Assembly: GCF_026745355.1 (NCBI RefSeq)
Contig: NC_079203.1
Coordinates: 43,330,077-43,394,076, forward strand
Length of the DNA stretch: 64,000 bases
Direction: 5' to 3'
Source of the DNA: Beta vulgaris subsp. vulgaris
Taxonomy: Eukaryota > Streptophyta > Magnoliopsida > Caryophyllales > Amaranthaceae
The notes under the pieces are model-generated. The model was not told the DNA's origin, did not search any database, and saw only the letters and a program-made list of their open reading frames with translations. Both the position numbers and the translations under genes were made by a program. The stretch's first letter is position 1. Each line of letters begins with the position of its first letter. Positions 22,864 through 34,320 of the stretch are shown in pieces.

Positions 22864-24329
22864 TGATAAGCGTGTCGCGCACCTAACAAAAATAAATAAT
22901 CTAACTAATCCTTTTAACTATGTAGTAGGGTAAGTCAGGGTCGATCCCACAGAGAGAAAGTTGTTCTATGATTAGTCCTTAAATAATGATAAGACTAAAG
23001 GAGATTAATAACAAGAATAATGGTGGAATTAAACTATACTAATCAATATATAAATAAAAGACTCTACAGTTAAGTATCCCCACTAGCACGAAATAATACA
23101 AAATAATTTCTACCCCAAACTAATAAATTAAATATTCACAAGGAAAATTACACCCTATAAAGTACCATAAACCTCTCCCGAGTATCTATGGCTTCTCTAA
23201 TATGCATTCAAGCCTACTCCCGTGAAATCATGCAAATTAAAGACATTAAACACAACACTTTAACTTCATAACAATCCATTCTACCTACTCCCGTGGAGAA
23301 CTTCATGTCCTTAATTGAAATACTCAAATCCGTCAAAATCCAACTCCCGTTGTGATCAAGACAATGGAATCATAACAATACTAGTTATCCCTAATCTAGT
23401 ATTGGCATATGCACAATCAATTAAGCAAGAACAATTAATAATTAATATGAGAATTTAAAGAAACAATCATGAATTAAATAATACTAGGATTCAACTTAAC
23501 CATAGATAAAAGAAACTACTCTATCATGAAATAAATAATGAAATCTAAAACTATAAAAGAAAACATAATTAAAGAAATCAATGAAAGAAACTAATAGAAC
23601 TCGTGAATTAATGAAAAAGAATAAAAACTAGGGTTTACACTAAAAACTAGAGAGAAAGAGAGGAAGAGAAAACTAAACTAAAACCTAAAAAATAACGTGA
23701 GAGGGAGGGGGAGAGAGAAAAAGAATGAAAACCTCACTAAATAAATATTCAATAACCTAATATGACTTGAAAAGTAATTTACAAGATAAGGAAAATCTTA
23801 AATAAATCATTAATACGCGGATTAGTAGTCCGCACGTACGCGTGGCATATTCCAGCAGAATTAGTGCAATCTTCTGAAAGGCATAACTCCTTGACTAAAA
23901 GTCTCCTCGGGGCGTGCCACCTATCGTTGGAAAGCTCTTCAAGTCTAGTTTCCAAATATGCTGGAATTACTCGATTTTAAGAATCACATCAAAAGTTATT
24001 ATCAGAAGAGTAAATATGACTCCTTTTTCACATTTCTTCTAATGATTTTCCGCTTCGTTTTCGCTCAAATTCGTACTATAAAATATCTATGACGATCCTT
24101 ATGCATTGTAGCTTCCTTCCAAGTGTTCCTAATCCTCAAGCTTAATTAATCATACTCCAAATATGTCCTCAATGCCTGAAATTCATCAAAAACAAGAAAA
24201 CATACCGAATAGGAGTAGAAAAATATAACTTAAGAATATAATGCATCAATGAACCTAAATATGAAACTAAATCATCTAAAATGCAACATAAATGCAACTA
24301 AAAACTATATATAAATATGACTTATCACT
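22864..24329 (+). repeat. 3' LTR of the nested LTR element
   Basis: It starts TGATAAGCGTGTCGCGCACC and ends ATATGACTTATCA. A GGGTCGATCCCACAGAG motif lies near its start, as in related plant LTRs. No intact direct copy exists on the left side of the element. Confidence 0.75.
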
Positions 24330-25140
24330 ATGATAGTCCATTGGAGATGGAGGTACTTATCTTCAATTTTTTTTGGGGGGTGGGTGGTGTCTAGAGTACT
24401 CAGAACAGTAAAGAATAGGTATCAAAAGCATAATTTCATATAGCATGTGCAGTTGGTTATGTATGACAACTTCTGAAGAACCTACATTTCTATTTTGAGT
24501 TAGGCATCAATAATTTTCTAAGAAAGCTTGTCCCATCCCTAGAATACATGGGCCTATATGTGGCAAGATTGGAATGAGGATGATGAATGACATTTGTGTA
24601 AATACTTTGTACAGTCTTCATATGACCAAAATAGAACTCCAAAAATATCTCGTAATTCGTATTACCTGTTCCAAGCCAGCTGGGTTTTTAAAATGTTGGG
24701 ACTCATCCATGATTTAACCTCGCCAATTTAGGCTGCTTGACCTAGAATATTTGAACGAATCAAAACCCCAAGTTTGCACCCTTTTTCTTCTTCCCAGCTT
24801 GTGTTTCTTGATCTAATATAATTTGTTCTAGCATCATATTTTGATATTGGTTCCTTCTTACTCATACTCAGTTATGACACAGAATTGTGTCAGATTGAGG
24901 AAGCTTCTGAATGTTTTGCACTATTTGGCCCTATGTTAAGTGTTGGTGGAAACAGCCCTCAGAGTGTTGGAATTTTAGGCCGTGGAATGAACTGTTGGAC
25001 ATTCTTAGATGTTTGAGGGTTGAATAGTGTTGAATTTCCTCTCGCCTTACCTGTGATCCCTGGTTGAGGTAAAATTAGCCTGTAGTACAGTTACAACCCC
25101 TTTTGTAGTAATAACTGACTACCTTCTCTGCTCAATTTAT
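24330..25140. other. Right-hand CACTA interior
   Basis: AT-rich DNA with no convincing frame. It contains a 10-base poly-T/G stretch near 24368. Confidence 0.4.
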
Positions 25141-25149
25141 TATTTGATT

Positions 25150-25300
25150 ACTTCAAACTCAGATGCTAAACAAAAGCACTACAAAGTTAGATGCCAAACA
25201 AAAACACTACAAAGTCAGATGCCAAACAAAAACACTACAAAGTCAGATGCCAAACAAAAACACTTCAACCTCCATTCCAAACAAAAACACTATAAAGTTA
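25150..25300 (+). repeat. ~28-bp tandem repeat, five copies
   Basis: The unit AGATGCCAAACAAAAACACT plus ACAAAGTC recurs four to five times with small changes. The short frame through it is repeat-derived. Confidence 0.8.
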
Positions 25301-25620
25301 CCCTTATTTGGGATAAAATGCAATTTGTCATTATATTATTAATGTTTGAAGCTCATTGATGGAATGAGGAGCAAGACTGAGAAATTTAATATATCTATAT
25401 ATTTTTCTTGAATTCTACAGCACCCCTGTGACTGGAAATTGAGAAAGATCTTGAAGGAGTTTACCAATGTGGGGGGGAAAGCTGTTGAATGGTAAATCTC
25501 GGGCGACGTTTGTTGAATGGTAAAAGTCTCAAATGCTCGGGCGACGTTTGCTACGCGTCAAATACGGAGCATTTGTGGCCTAAAAAACTGGAGCATTTGA
25601 GGTTTTTTCTACTAGTGCAC

Positions 25621-26258
25621 TCACGGAATGTTGCTTTACTGGACCAAACACATCTGAGTGAATCAACTCCAAAGGTTCCTTCGATTTGAACTTTGAATCT
25701 TCATATGGAAGTTGATGTGCTTTACCAAATTGACATCCAGCGCAAACTATATCTTCCTTGACATCTAGTTGAGGAAGACCCTTGACCATTGACTTCTTCA
25801 TCATCACCTTGAGCTTGTTGTAGCTCATGTGACCCAAGCGTGCATGCCATAAATCAGTTGTCTCATTTTTCCTCGCTTTGTCTACATATGCCGTTTGAGC
25901 AGACATTACGTATACTGATTCAAAACGTCGTCCCTCCAATATATATAGGAGAAGAATTTCCTTCCATCATCTTGTACACCTTCACGTCACGAGGCCCGAA
26001 AACAACATGGTTTCCGGATGCTGTCAGTTGTGAAACTGACAACAGGTTCTTTGTCATACCAGGAACATGGTAGACATTGTCCAGCTGAACTTGCTTGTTG
26101 CTAAATCGTGGAATCACCACTGCCTTGCCAATATGGGTTATTGGCAATTCTGAGTTGTTTGCTGTTATTACAACTCGACCACGCTTGTACTCGGACATAC
26201 TCAGAAATTCTCTTTGTCTCCAATCATATGATTGGAGCAACCAGAATCGATGATCCAA
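25621..26258 (-). pseudogene. Copia protease C-side and integrase zinc finger
   Basis: Minus frames show IDNVYHVPGMTKNLLSVSQL-type sequence (between protease and integrase). [15 protein letters not shown] and [14 protein letters not shown] (the HHCC zinc-finger motif) come next, and then [13 protein letters not shown] frame change occurs at about 25935. The CACTA insertion at 25617 cuts the integrase right after GPV. Confidence 0.9.
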
Positions 26259-26610
26259 TCATCTTTGTAATTGATCATCTTGTCGTTGACTACGACAAGT
26301 GCAGCTTCCTCTGGCTTCATGCTTCTGGGTGACACTACCTCCATGTCGAAGATTTGTTCCTCTTCAACTGCGTAGGATGCCTGTGCACCCCACTCGACTT
26401 CGCTTTGGCTTTCATGCTCCACCAAAGTTGCAGCATTCCCTTCGACTGGTTTGGACCAACAGTCTCGAGCATAATGTCCCTTCTTCTTTCAGTTATAACA
26501 CACGACATCTATCCGTGTTTGATTTTTCCCTTCCTTCTCATCCTGTTGTCGATCTTGTTGAGCTCCCCCTCGATGGAAGCCTCCTCTACGTTGTCCTTTT
26601 CTGAATCCCC
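26201..26610 (-). pseudogene. Copia gag zinc knuckle and protease
   Basis: The protease signature DDWIIDSGCSNHMIG, with the catalytic Asp, is intact at about 26230-26270. Upstream the CCHC nucleic-acid-binding knuckle reads CYN, stop, KKKGHYARDC, so the second Cys codon has become TGA (about 26490). It connects to gag (26615) through another frame break. Confidence 0.85.
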
Positions 26611-26614
26611 ATGA

Positions 26615-27296
26615 CTATCTGTTGGACTTGCCTTGTTGATTACTTGACTCGCTTGTCTTATCACCTCCCTTATTTGACTTCTCTTTCTCTTCATCCTTGA
26701 CGGAAACTCCGGACATCTGATTTTCTAGAGCCTCCTGGTTGGCTAACACATTCTCAAACTCAATTAGAGATGGTTGTGTTGCCCAACCTCGGATCGTCGT
26801 GACAAGACTAATATATCCAGGCTTTAAGCCACGAACAATAATCCTGCGCGTCCTCGTCTTTGTGATGGGATTTTCAGGATCTAACTTTGTGATTTGCTCA
26901 CACAAAGTTTTAACTTTGGTGAAATACTGGTTCACTGTCATGTTCTTCTGTTGGATCGACAATAACTCATTCTCGAGAAGCTGAAGTTGAACGTCGTTCT
27001 TCTTAGAGAATAAAGCTGCAAGGATGTCCCATGCCTCCTTGGGTGTCTTCGCATCCTTGATGCGGTATAGCAACTCGTCCTCGACGGTTGCTGCTAGCAC
27101 GTACATGGCTCTTCCGGCCCTAATCTTCCACTTCTTTAATTCTTCTGGATCGGTCGGTATTGTAACTTCACTACCACCGACTATACCCCCAAAGATCTTG
27201 TCCCAACAAATAGAATTGCATATGTGTACTCCAGGTACTGTAATTTCCATTGTTGAGTTTCTCAATATTACTAGATGGACTAGCAATATCCGCCAT
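26615..27296 (-). pseudogene. Copia gag (UBN2-type)
   Basis: The frame contains WKIRAGRAMYVLAATVEDEL, TPKEAWDILAALFSKKNDVQ, LENELLSIQQKNMTVNQYF and the RIIVRGLKPGY block, all standard copia gag motifs. It forms the virus-like-particle capsid in active elements. The likely original ATG is at about 27296 (MADIASPSSN); an extra G in the run at about 27187-27191 shifts the frame before GGSEV. The longer in-frame start further upstream is therefore not genuine. Confidence 0.88.
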
Positions 27297-27511
27297 TTTT
27301 GACTTGGTGTTGCCCGACAATACACAAGTAAGCTTGGTCCCTGACCCACAAGCTTCACGGTCTCGGACTGTGCACTAATGGAAAATCACCTCGCAATACG
27401 GTCCCCGATCGTTAAGACAGCCAAAAATATTTTTGACTATACCGTTGCGATAATATCGGTCCCCGACCGATATTTGCCAAATAATGGTCCCGAAAAATTT
27501 AACGAAACGAA
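27297..27511 (-). other. Copia 5' leader
   Basis: Sequence between the primer-binding site and gag. It contains two CGGTCCCCGA motifs inside short inverted repeats (27410-27470) that could fold in the RNA, as packaging leaders do; this is inference. Confidence 0.45.
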
Positions 27512-27527
27512 TGGCTCTTGATACCAA
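27512..27527 (-). promoter_or_regulatory. Copia primer-binding site (initiator Met-tRNA)
   Basis: The minus strand reads TGGTATCAAGAGCC two bases inside the 5' LTR. It is close to the TGGTATCAGAGC complement of plant initiator tRNA-Met, the standard copia primer. Confidence 0.85.
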
Positions 27528-27726
27528 TTGTAAGATATTTAGGGTAATAATGTGGAAAGATTAACAACAAATAAGTGGATATAAAAATTAAAGTGTTGCT
27601 CACATCTAAACACTAAACACACTTATATTATTTAGTGATAGAACACTCTTACATTAAATTGATAGAAATCACTCTTTAACAATTTCTTTTTTTTTTTTTT
27701 TTTTGACAATAAACGACGTAGATTAA

Positions 27727-30700
27727 TCAAGTTAAAAGTCTAGCCCCCATATTGGTGGCTTGTCTACAGCTTGAGCCATAAGTGATATGAGTTTCCGGCT
27801 CTAAATTGTTATCCTGTTTAACTAGTTTCATACAGACCGGGGAAGGGGTCAAAATACATTCAAAATGAAAGAAGTTTCTACTATCCAGCCTGGCTTGTTT
27901 TGCTATTTCGTCCGCTGGAGCGTTTGCTTCTCTTCTCTCAAACCTGAAGTTTCCTCGTAGTTGCCCAAGGAACGTCCTGCACAGATTTGTCAGTCGTGTT
28001 AGTTGGTCTCTATTATCTTCAGATGAGTTGATTTCCTCGACTATTTGTTTACAATCCGATGCAATGATCAAGTCCGTCCACCCTTCATCTCTTGCCCATT
28101 GTAGTCCGATGATCACTGCTTTTAGTTTTGCTTCCTTTGAGTCCCTGCAATAGCATTTTTCTCTAAACCCCTTTACCCAGTTACCATTTCCATCCCTGCA
28201 TAAACCCCCGAAGCCGGTTTCAAGGGAGGCGATTGAGTGAGAAGCATCCACATTTATTTTTCGGGTCCCCCTGGGTGGAGGAATCCATTTTGGTATTTCA
28301 GTTTTTTTTGTGGTGGTTAGTGTGTTTTTGTTTGGTTGGGCAAAGAACCACTCTTGAGCAAACCATATTAAGTTTTTTAACACAATTTCAATGTTCTCAT
28401 TTTTTTTCTGAAAAATCCAATCATTTCTTCTTTTCCAAATAGTCCACAATGAAAACACAAATAAAACATTCCAGGGAATAAAACCACATCTGATTTCGTT
28501 CAAAGCCAAGTTTTCTTTCAACCACTCATGCAAATTAAGGTTCTGAGTCCAAGTGGGTTTGTTTAGTTTTTCCCAAAGCTCGCTAACCCTAGGGCAATCA
28601 CGAAGGATATGAATCATATTTTCCTTAGGGTGGAAACACAGGCGACATTCAGGAGCTTCTAAGCAATTTCTTTTCCACAAATTTTCGTTTGTTGGGTTTC
28701 TTTCCCACCAAGTTTGCCAAAGAAAGAATTTTATTTTGGGGTGACCTGGAGCATTCCAAATGATGTCCCAGTCGGAAGTGTTTGTTGTAGAGTTGGTTGT
28801 ATGTAAATTTTGGATGAAATTTGCGGCCTTTTTGTTGTCAAATTTTCCGGCTTTTGACCAACTGGAGTAAAGGAAGTCCGGTTCGTCATGCATTGAGACA
28901 GAGAGGATAGTGTTTTTGATCTCTATGGGTAATTCATGATGAAGGAGGTCCAGACTAATAGTTCCGTTCACAAATTTTTGTGCTAGAGTCTTTTCCCCCT
29001 CTCCCTCCATCAGTGGTCCGTTAATACAACTTCGAAGCGAGTGAAGGCCTATCCAATTATCATGCCAAAAGTTTATGTTTTCCCCCGTTCCCGGATTCCA
29101 CATAAGACTCTCTTTGTATATTTCACAACCCTTTCCTATGTTCTTCCAAATGAACGATCCCTTTTTAAAGGATAAAGGATCACCATTTTTCCTAATGTAT
29201 TTCTCCCTCATAATCTTCGCGGCCCAATTTTTTTGGTTATCCATAATCCAACATTGTTTAACCAACCCTAGACTGTTTAGATCCTCACTCGTCCTGAAAC
29301 CTAGTCCACCCATGTTCTTTGGTTTGCAAATTTTTTCCCACGCAATCCAATTTATCCCTCGTGAATTCCCCCGCGAACCCCAAAAGAACTTTGCAGAGAT
29401 GCTATCCATTTTTTTCAAGAGAGATTTAGGGAAGTAAATTCCTTGCATGAAGTACCTAGGAATGGATTGAAGAGTAGAAGAGATTAATATGCTTCTCCCT
29501 GCTTTTGTTAGGCAGTTCGTTTTCCAAAGGGCTAACTTATTTGAGATTTTATTCACGACGTTTTGAAGGTGTTGTTTTGCTGGTCTTTTGCTTGACAAAG
29601 GAAACCCAAGGTAGATTCCAAGGTCTTTTGCAGCCATCACATTTAGTTCTTGTTCGAAATCGTCAATTATATCTTTTTGGGTATTGGGTGAAAAGAAAAT
29701 CTTACTCTTGGCATTGTTCATTTTTTGACCCGAGATTTCGAAGAATCCATTGAGGGTGTTGTTTACAGCATTGAGTGTTTGATTTGTAGCTTCCCCAAAG
29801 AGTATTAGGTCGTCTGCGAACATTAAATGTGAAATTTCCGTGGTTCCCCCTCTTATTTTAAAAGCTTTCCACAATTTTTTATCACAACTATCATGAATAG
29901 ACCTAGAAAGCATTTCCATACATAGTATAAAGATATAGGGGGATAGGGGGTCTCCTTGTCTGATCCCTCGTGATGGTTTGAATTCAGTAGAAGGGATTCC
30001 ATTTATGAGGATTGAGGTGGAGGTTGTAGAGATGCACTCCATGCACAGGTTGGTAGTTTTGTCGTCAAAACCTAGTGTGATTAAGCTATTTCTAACAAAA
30101 TCCCATTCTAGCCTATCGTACGCTTTTTCTAGATCGATTTTCATCGCAAACAGGCCTTTTTTTCCCTTTTTTTTTCCATTGAGTGGAGGATTTCAGATGC
30201 AATGATAAAATTAACATCCGTGCCTCTCCCCGCTATGAAGCTGTTTTGGTTTGGGGAAATAATTTTTGAGAGGATAGGTCTCATTCTATTCACCAGAATT
30301 TTTGTTAAGATTTTATAGCTAGTGTTTACCAAGCTGATGGGTCTGAACTGAGTTATTTTTTCAGGATTGTCAGATTTCGGAATTAAGGATACTATTGTTC
30401 TGTTAGTCTCTTCTGAGATTTTTCCAGAGTGGAAACACTTTTGTGTCGATTCAATGCAATCCTTGCTAATAGTATCCCAAAACTTTTGGAAGAAGATAGC
30501 GTGGATACCATCTCTTCCAGGAGCTTTTAGTCTGCCTATGCTGAAAAGGGCCTCTCTAACCTCAGTCGGTGAAGGTATGTTAGCACACGAGAAATGCTGG
30601 TCAGTGTTAGGTCTTTGCGCTAAAGGAGAGTACTCAGAGTGACTTTTTTCAGTAGTAAAAAGGTTTTTGAAAAAAGTGGTTATATGGTTTTCAATCTCAT

Positions 30701-31871
30701 GGCTCTCCCAAAGTTCCTTCCCACACTCCGTTTTGATGAACTCAATTTTGTTTCGTTTTCTCCTAAGAATTGTGGAGGTGTGGAAAAACGTTGTGTTTCT
30801 GTCACCTTCTAAAATCCAGTTTGATCTTGCTCTAATGTTCCAGAAGTCCTCTTCCTGATTCAGAATTTGGTCTAGTTCATTTTTTAGGTGTTCTTCTAGG
30901 TCTAAGAGGTACACTTTGTTTGGGTTAAAATCAATTGCTTTTTGGATACCCTTGATTCTAGCAAGTAAAATTTTTTTCTTTTTAAAAACATTGCCAAAAA
31001 TTTCCTGAGCCCAATTTTTCATTTTAATCGAAATGTTTAAAATCTTTTCATGGAAAGCCGAGTTATCCGAAGCCCAATTTTGGTTTATTAAATTTTCGAA
31101 GTCGGGATCAAGTAGCCACATGGTTTCGAATTTGAAGGTTTTTTTGAGGTTTTTGTTTTTTGTGATGTTTGGCTTCGTGTTTAGTAGGATGGGGTTGTGG
31201 TCAGAGCTCAATCGTTGCAAATGGTGTAACGTAGATTCTGGGAAAGCAGTAATCCACATGTTATTAATCCAGGCTCTATCAAGGCGTTCAAAAATAGGGT
31301 TCCTTTTCCTCTTGTTAAACCAAGTAAATCTTGGTCCTTTGAAACCGAGATCTATTAGGTTGCAATTTTCCATTGCTTCATTAAAGGCAGTCATTCTATA
31401 TATTTTTGGTTCCTTCCCTCCCCATTTTTCAGATGGTACAACAATCTCATTAAAATCTCCGATGCAAACCCACGGCCCATTCACAGTCTCCGCAATATTC
31501 TCAATACACTTCCATAATTCAAGCCTACCTTTATGTTTGGTAGGTGCGTAAATAGCAGTAAGTGCAAAACTAAAATTTAGGGAGTTTACCTGGACAATGC
31601 CGTGGAGAGCCCGGAATTCTTTCCTTATGGTTGTGAAGGATAACACTCCCGTGTTCCATAAGATCAAGATTCCTCCTGTGAGACCCACAGGTTCGACCAA
31701 TTCTGCCTCATTAAAAGGCAAATTTTCGCAGATTTTCAGCGTGTTTTCTTTTCCGATACGAGTTTCCGAGATAATCACAAGGTCAGGATCATGGTCAATG
31801 GTTAATTGGCTAAGGTTTCTACGAAATGCAGGCCTTGCAATGCCTCTAGCATTCCAAGCAAGAATTTTCAT
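27727..31871 (-). pseudogene. LINE ORF2: endonuclease-RT-RNase H
   Basis: It starts MKILAWNARGIARP at 31871, 7 nt after the ORF1 stop. The AP-like endonuclease shows the LAWNARG, SETRIG, IGDFNEI and SSDHNPI blocks. RT follows with LKAPGRDGIHA, FRPISLVNTSYKILTKIL, RGIRQGDPLSPYIF and the catalytic FADD (SHLMFADDLILFG). Next is a zf-RVT Cys/His block (CRLCFHPKENMIHILRDC), then an RNase H with VDAS, KEAKLKAVIIGL, ASDCKQIV and NAPADEIAKQAR. One frame shift sits in an A-run near 30150-30175, just before the MKIDLEKAYDRLEWDF block, splitting the protein into 577 and 805 codon frames. Target-primed reverse transcription is the family role. Confidence 0.93.
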
Positions 31872-31878
31872 GTCTTTT

Positions 31879-33937
31879 TTAATGGGGCTTAGTTTCTTCA
31901 ACTCCGGATGGAGTTCTTCGTTGCTCAGATTTTTTTTCTCCTTCCATTCTTGCGTCTTCAAGCAGAAGAAGGAGTTTCGGTTCGCCCTTATCTTCATCAC
32001 ACAAAGTCTCCCTGTTTTCTTTGTTCTTTTCCCCCACTTCAGAGATACCGACAGTTGGTTTTCTACCCTTGTTATTGTTGCTAACTTGAGGGTGTTTGTT
32101 GCGCTTCCTGAGATTATTTCCAGCCAATTTGGAGTAATATTGAGGAGTTCTCTTAGCTGCGGAATTACGGGAACTGGATCTACGAAACTTTGAAGCTCCC
32201 ATGGAATTGTTATCATGCTCTGAAGCTTCTGGAGTTTCTTTATGTACCACGTCATCATTACAAACAGAACTGGGCTTAAGTCTTCGATGTCCGAGAGCAT
32301 CGGTATGTGCGCTGGAGCTAGAACGCCCGGGTTGGAAGGCATTGCCATCATCATGTTGATAAATGGTGGCGTTACTTCCTCTGGTAGTAGTAGAGCTTCT
32401 CGGATCGTGTTTTTCGAGATCATTGCCCAACCCGGCCTCAAGTTCAAAGGTTTGTAAAAGTCTATCATATTGATCCAAGTGTCTGGGAGGGTAGGAGATG
32501 GTGGCGTTATAGAGAGCTGAGAGGATCTTTGTAATGGTATAAGAAGAGGATTGGATGGTAATGGAATCGGTGGGATTGTGAAGGTTTTGGTTGTGGTTGG
32601 ATCTTGGAGGAACTTGTTTAGTTCCTCGATTTTCTGCCGGTTGTGACCCATTAAAGCGAAGGAGTTTTCCCAGTTCATTTTCTTCTGGATTTTTGAAGAT
32701 TTTTGTTTGTTTGAGATTTGGGTGAAAAGTTGGAGCTTGTCTGAGGTTTAGGGTACAAGACGGCTGTGAGGATGTTTTAGGTTTAAAAAATTCAGTTGGG
32801 TGGCTAAGATCATTTCCCATCATATCCAAGGGTTGGGGTGATTTGTGGGGTTGTTCAATGGAAAGTGTCCAGGTGTCGGTACCCTGTTCGTGGCTTTCTG
32901 CCAATACATTAAATTTATTGGCACTATTCCCAGAAAGTGGCGTGTGGGGCTTCTTCTTTTCCCACACTTGGCGGGAACTTACTGTTTTTGGTTGTAATGT
33001 ATTTTTTCTCTTTTGAACTTGTTGCCATTCTCCGTCTTCTTCCTCCGGCATATCCCTGAATTTTTTCCCGGCGCGTTGGTCCACTTTCTCACTTGATTCA
33101 TCTGCTTTTATTATTCTGCAGTTCTTTTGTACGTGGCCAAGACTATTGCAACCTTCACATCTTAACGGCCAGTCCAAATATGAAATTTTTTGTTTGACGT
33201 TGCCCAGCCAGATGTACTCTTTCTGATGTGATTCAATGTCTAACAGCACTTGAAGTTTTCCAAACCTCATTTTTTCTTCTTTTAGCGCATAAAGATCCGC
33301 TTTGATGAAGGTACCTAAGTTATTCCCTATCCTCTCCAGGAAACTAGGGGTTTGGAATTCCACAGGTAGGTAATGTAACCCAGACCGGATATTCGTTCGT
33401 TTTCGCTAGAGAGGGTTTGAATCCAGGATACCATTTTTGGATATGAATAAATATGTTTGCCAAGAACCATGGTCCGTTCTTTACAATTCTATCAACATCC
33501 TCTGAGATACCAAACTTGAATATAAAGAACCCTTTCCCAATGGGAAAACCTTAGAGAGGGCCTTTTGGCTTCCATATTTTTTTCATCGAGTTTATAAGGA
33601 ATTCAGAGGAGAAGGATTTTCCTACCGGCTTGACAATGATGGTGTCATTCCATTTTTGACACAGATCGTGGTATTCGTCGCGGGAGATTGGGATAAAAAT
33701 TTCAGAGTCTGGGTTAAAGTTTTTTGGTGGTTCAGTGGCTGAGGGTGTTTCCAAGGGTGGGTTTTTGGTCTGTGTAGTTTGGGTAGGTTTTTCGGAATTT
33801 GAAAACAACGCTGCGAAACTGCTTTTTTGCCTCGTAATCGGAGATTCGGGAACGCTCTGGTTCTCACCGGTGCTATCCACTTTGTCCGGTGGTTCAGGTT
33901 GAGGGGGTTGTGTTTGTGGGGTTTGGGGAGGGGGCAT
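31879..33937 (-). pseudogene. LINE ORF1: DUF4283-type, CCHC zinc knuckle
   Basis: The start at 33937 (MPPPQTPQTQPP) gives a Pro-rich head, then the DUF4283-like IIVKPVGKSFSSEFLINSMK stretch, and stops at TAA near 33551. The same fold continues in another frame (an IVKNGPWFL-like block, 33440-33550) and then in the frame from about 33363, which shows TPSFLERIGNNLGTFIKAD and the knuckle CEGCNSLGHVQKNC (about 33170). The basic, Ser/Asn-rich C-terminus ends at 31879. So one stop and one more frame change inactivate it. ORF1 proteins bind LINE RNA. A second frame stays open through its last 269 codons (see findings). Confidence 0.85.
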
Positions 33938-34320
33938 TCTCTCTCTCTCTCTCTCCTACCAATAAGAGGGGGTTTTGAATTACTCTTTAACAATTTCTCT
34001 CCACTCACAAATAAGCTATTGTAGTACTACTACTACTTGTTGTAGCTAACACTCAAAGTTGGCTGGGCACTCTTCCAATGGACAAGCAAAGCCCCTATTT
34101 ATACTACCATGATCTACTGCTTATAATGTGGCCTTCACACATCCTACTACAATTTTCTACTAAGGTGGGTTACAATATAGAAGGTGGTGAACCTAGCTAG
34201 TAAAATTTTCTACTCTATGCCTTTATTGAGTTGGTAATAATTGACTCCATCATACTGTAAATTTGACAAGGGGCATTCATCTAGAAGCTAGGAGAGAAAG
34301 ATAGTTGGTGAGTTTTAACA

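Larger units (their letters stand above)
18021..24329 (+). mobile_element. Non-autonomous LTR retrotransposon (tRNA-Asp primed)
   Basis: On the plus strand there is a primer-binding site for tRNA-Asp at 18380-18397 and a purine tract with GCTTGGGGGACA at 22848-22859. A 1.47 kb 3' LTR (22864-24329, TGATAAG...CTTATCA) follows. The interior has a gag-like fragment and a second small frame but no protease, RT or integrase, as in LARD-type elements. The left LTR is abnormal: what abuts the primer site is an inverted copy of the first ~320 bp of the LTR. It is nested in the CACTA element. Confidence 0.75.
15978..25617. mobile_element. 9.6 kb CACTA element in copia integrase
   Basis: The left end CACTAGTGGAAAAAACCTC and right end GAGGTTTTTTCTACTAGTG are inverted. 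The duplication CAC lies outside both (15975-15977, 25618-25620). Subterminal motifs (AAATGCTTGGGTT / AAATGCTCGGGCG) repeat near both ends. About 6.3 kb of the length is a nested LTR element (about 18021-24329). No recognisable TnpD/TnpA-like transposase remains, so it was non-autonomous. The remaining CACTA DNA is about 3.3 kb. Confidence 0.9.
27688..33981 (-). mobile_element. Full-length L1-clade LINE
   Basis: The perfect 17-bp duplication ACTCTTTAACAATTTCT lies at 27671-27687 and 33982-33998. The minus-strand 3' end carries a poly-A tail (poly-T to 27704). The two-ORF structure (ORF1 with CCHC knuckle; ORF2 with endonuclease, RT, zinc finger, RNase H) is complete, so insertion was full length, with a leader of only about 44 nt before the first ATG. 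Frame breaks in ORF1 and one at a poly-A run in ORF2 make this copy inactive now. Confidence 0.95.
3488..34320 (-). mobile_element. Ty1/copia retrotransposon, heavily nested
   Basis: A minus-strand LTR element with its 3' LTR at 3488-4259 and its 5' LTR at 27529-34320 (the latter split by a LINE). The outer ends read TGTAAG...TTTTAACA, and the 5-bp duplication ACTCT flanks it at 3483-3487 and 34321-34325. Inside the 5' LTR is a primer-binding site for initiator Met-tRNA; inside the 3' LTR is a purine tract. Domain order on the minus strand is gag, protease, integrase, reverse transcriptase, RNase H, which is the copia order. Every coding segment carries stops or frameshifts, so it is dead. 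Comparing the two LTRs by eye gives roughly 20 differences over about 485 shared bases, so the insertion is not recent. About 24 kb of the span is later insertions. Confidence 0.95.
27529..34320 (-). repeat. Copia 5' LTR split by a LINE
   Basis: LTR sequence runs 27529-27687, is interrupted by the LINE (27688-33981), and resumes at 33982 with a 17-bp duplicated target, ending TTTTAACA at 34320. The hAT MITE of the 3' LTR is absent. Confidence 0.92.

Noticed and set aside
28233..32457. Plus-strand frames across the LINE
   Set aside because: All are opposite-strand shadows of ORF1 and ORF2.
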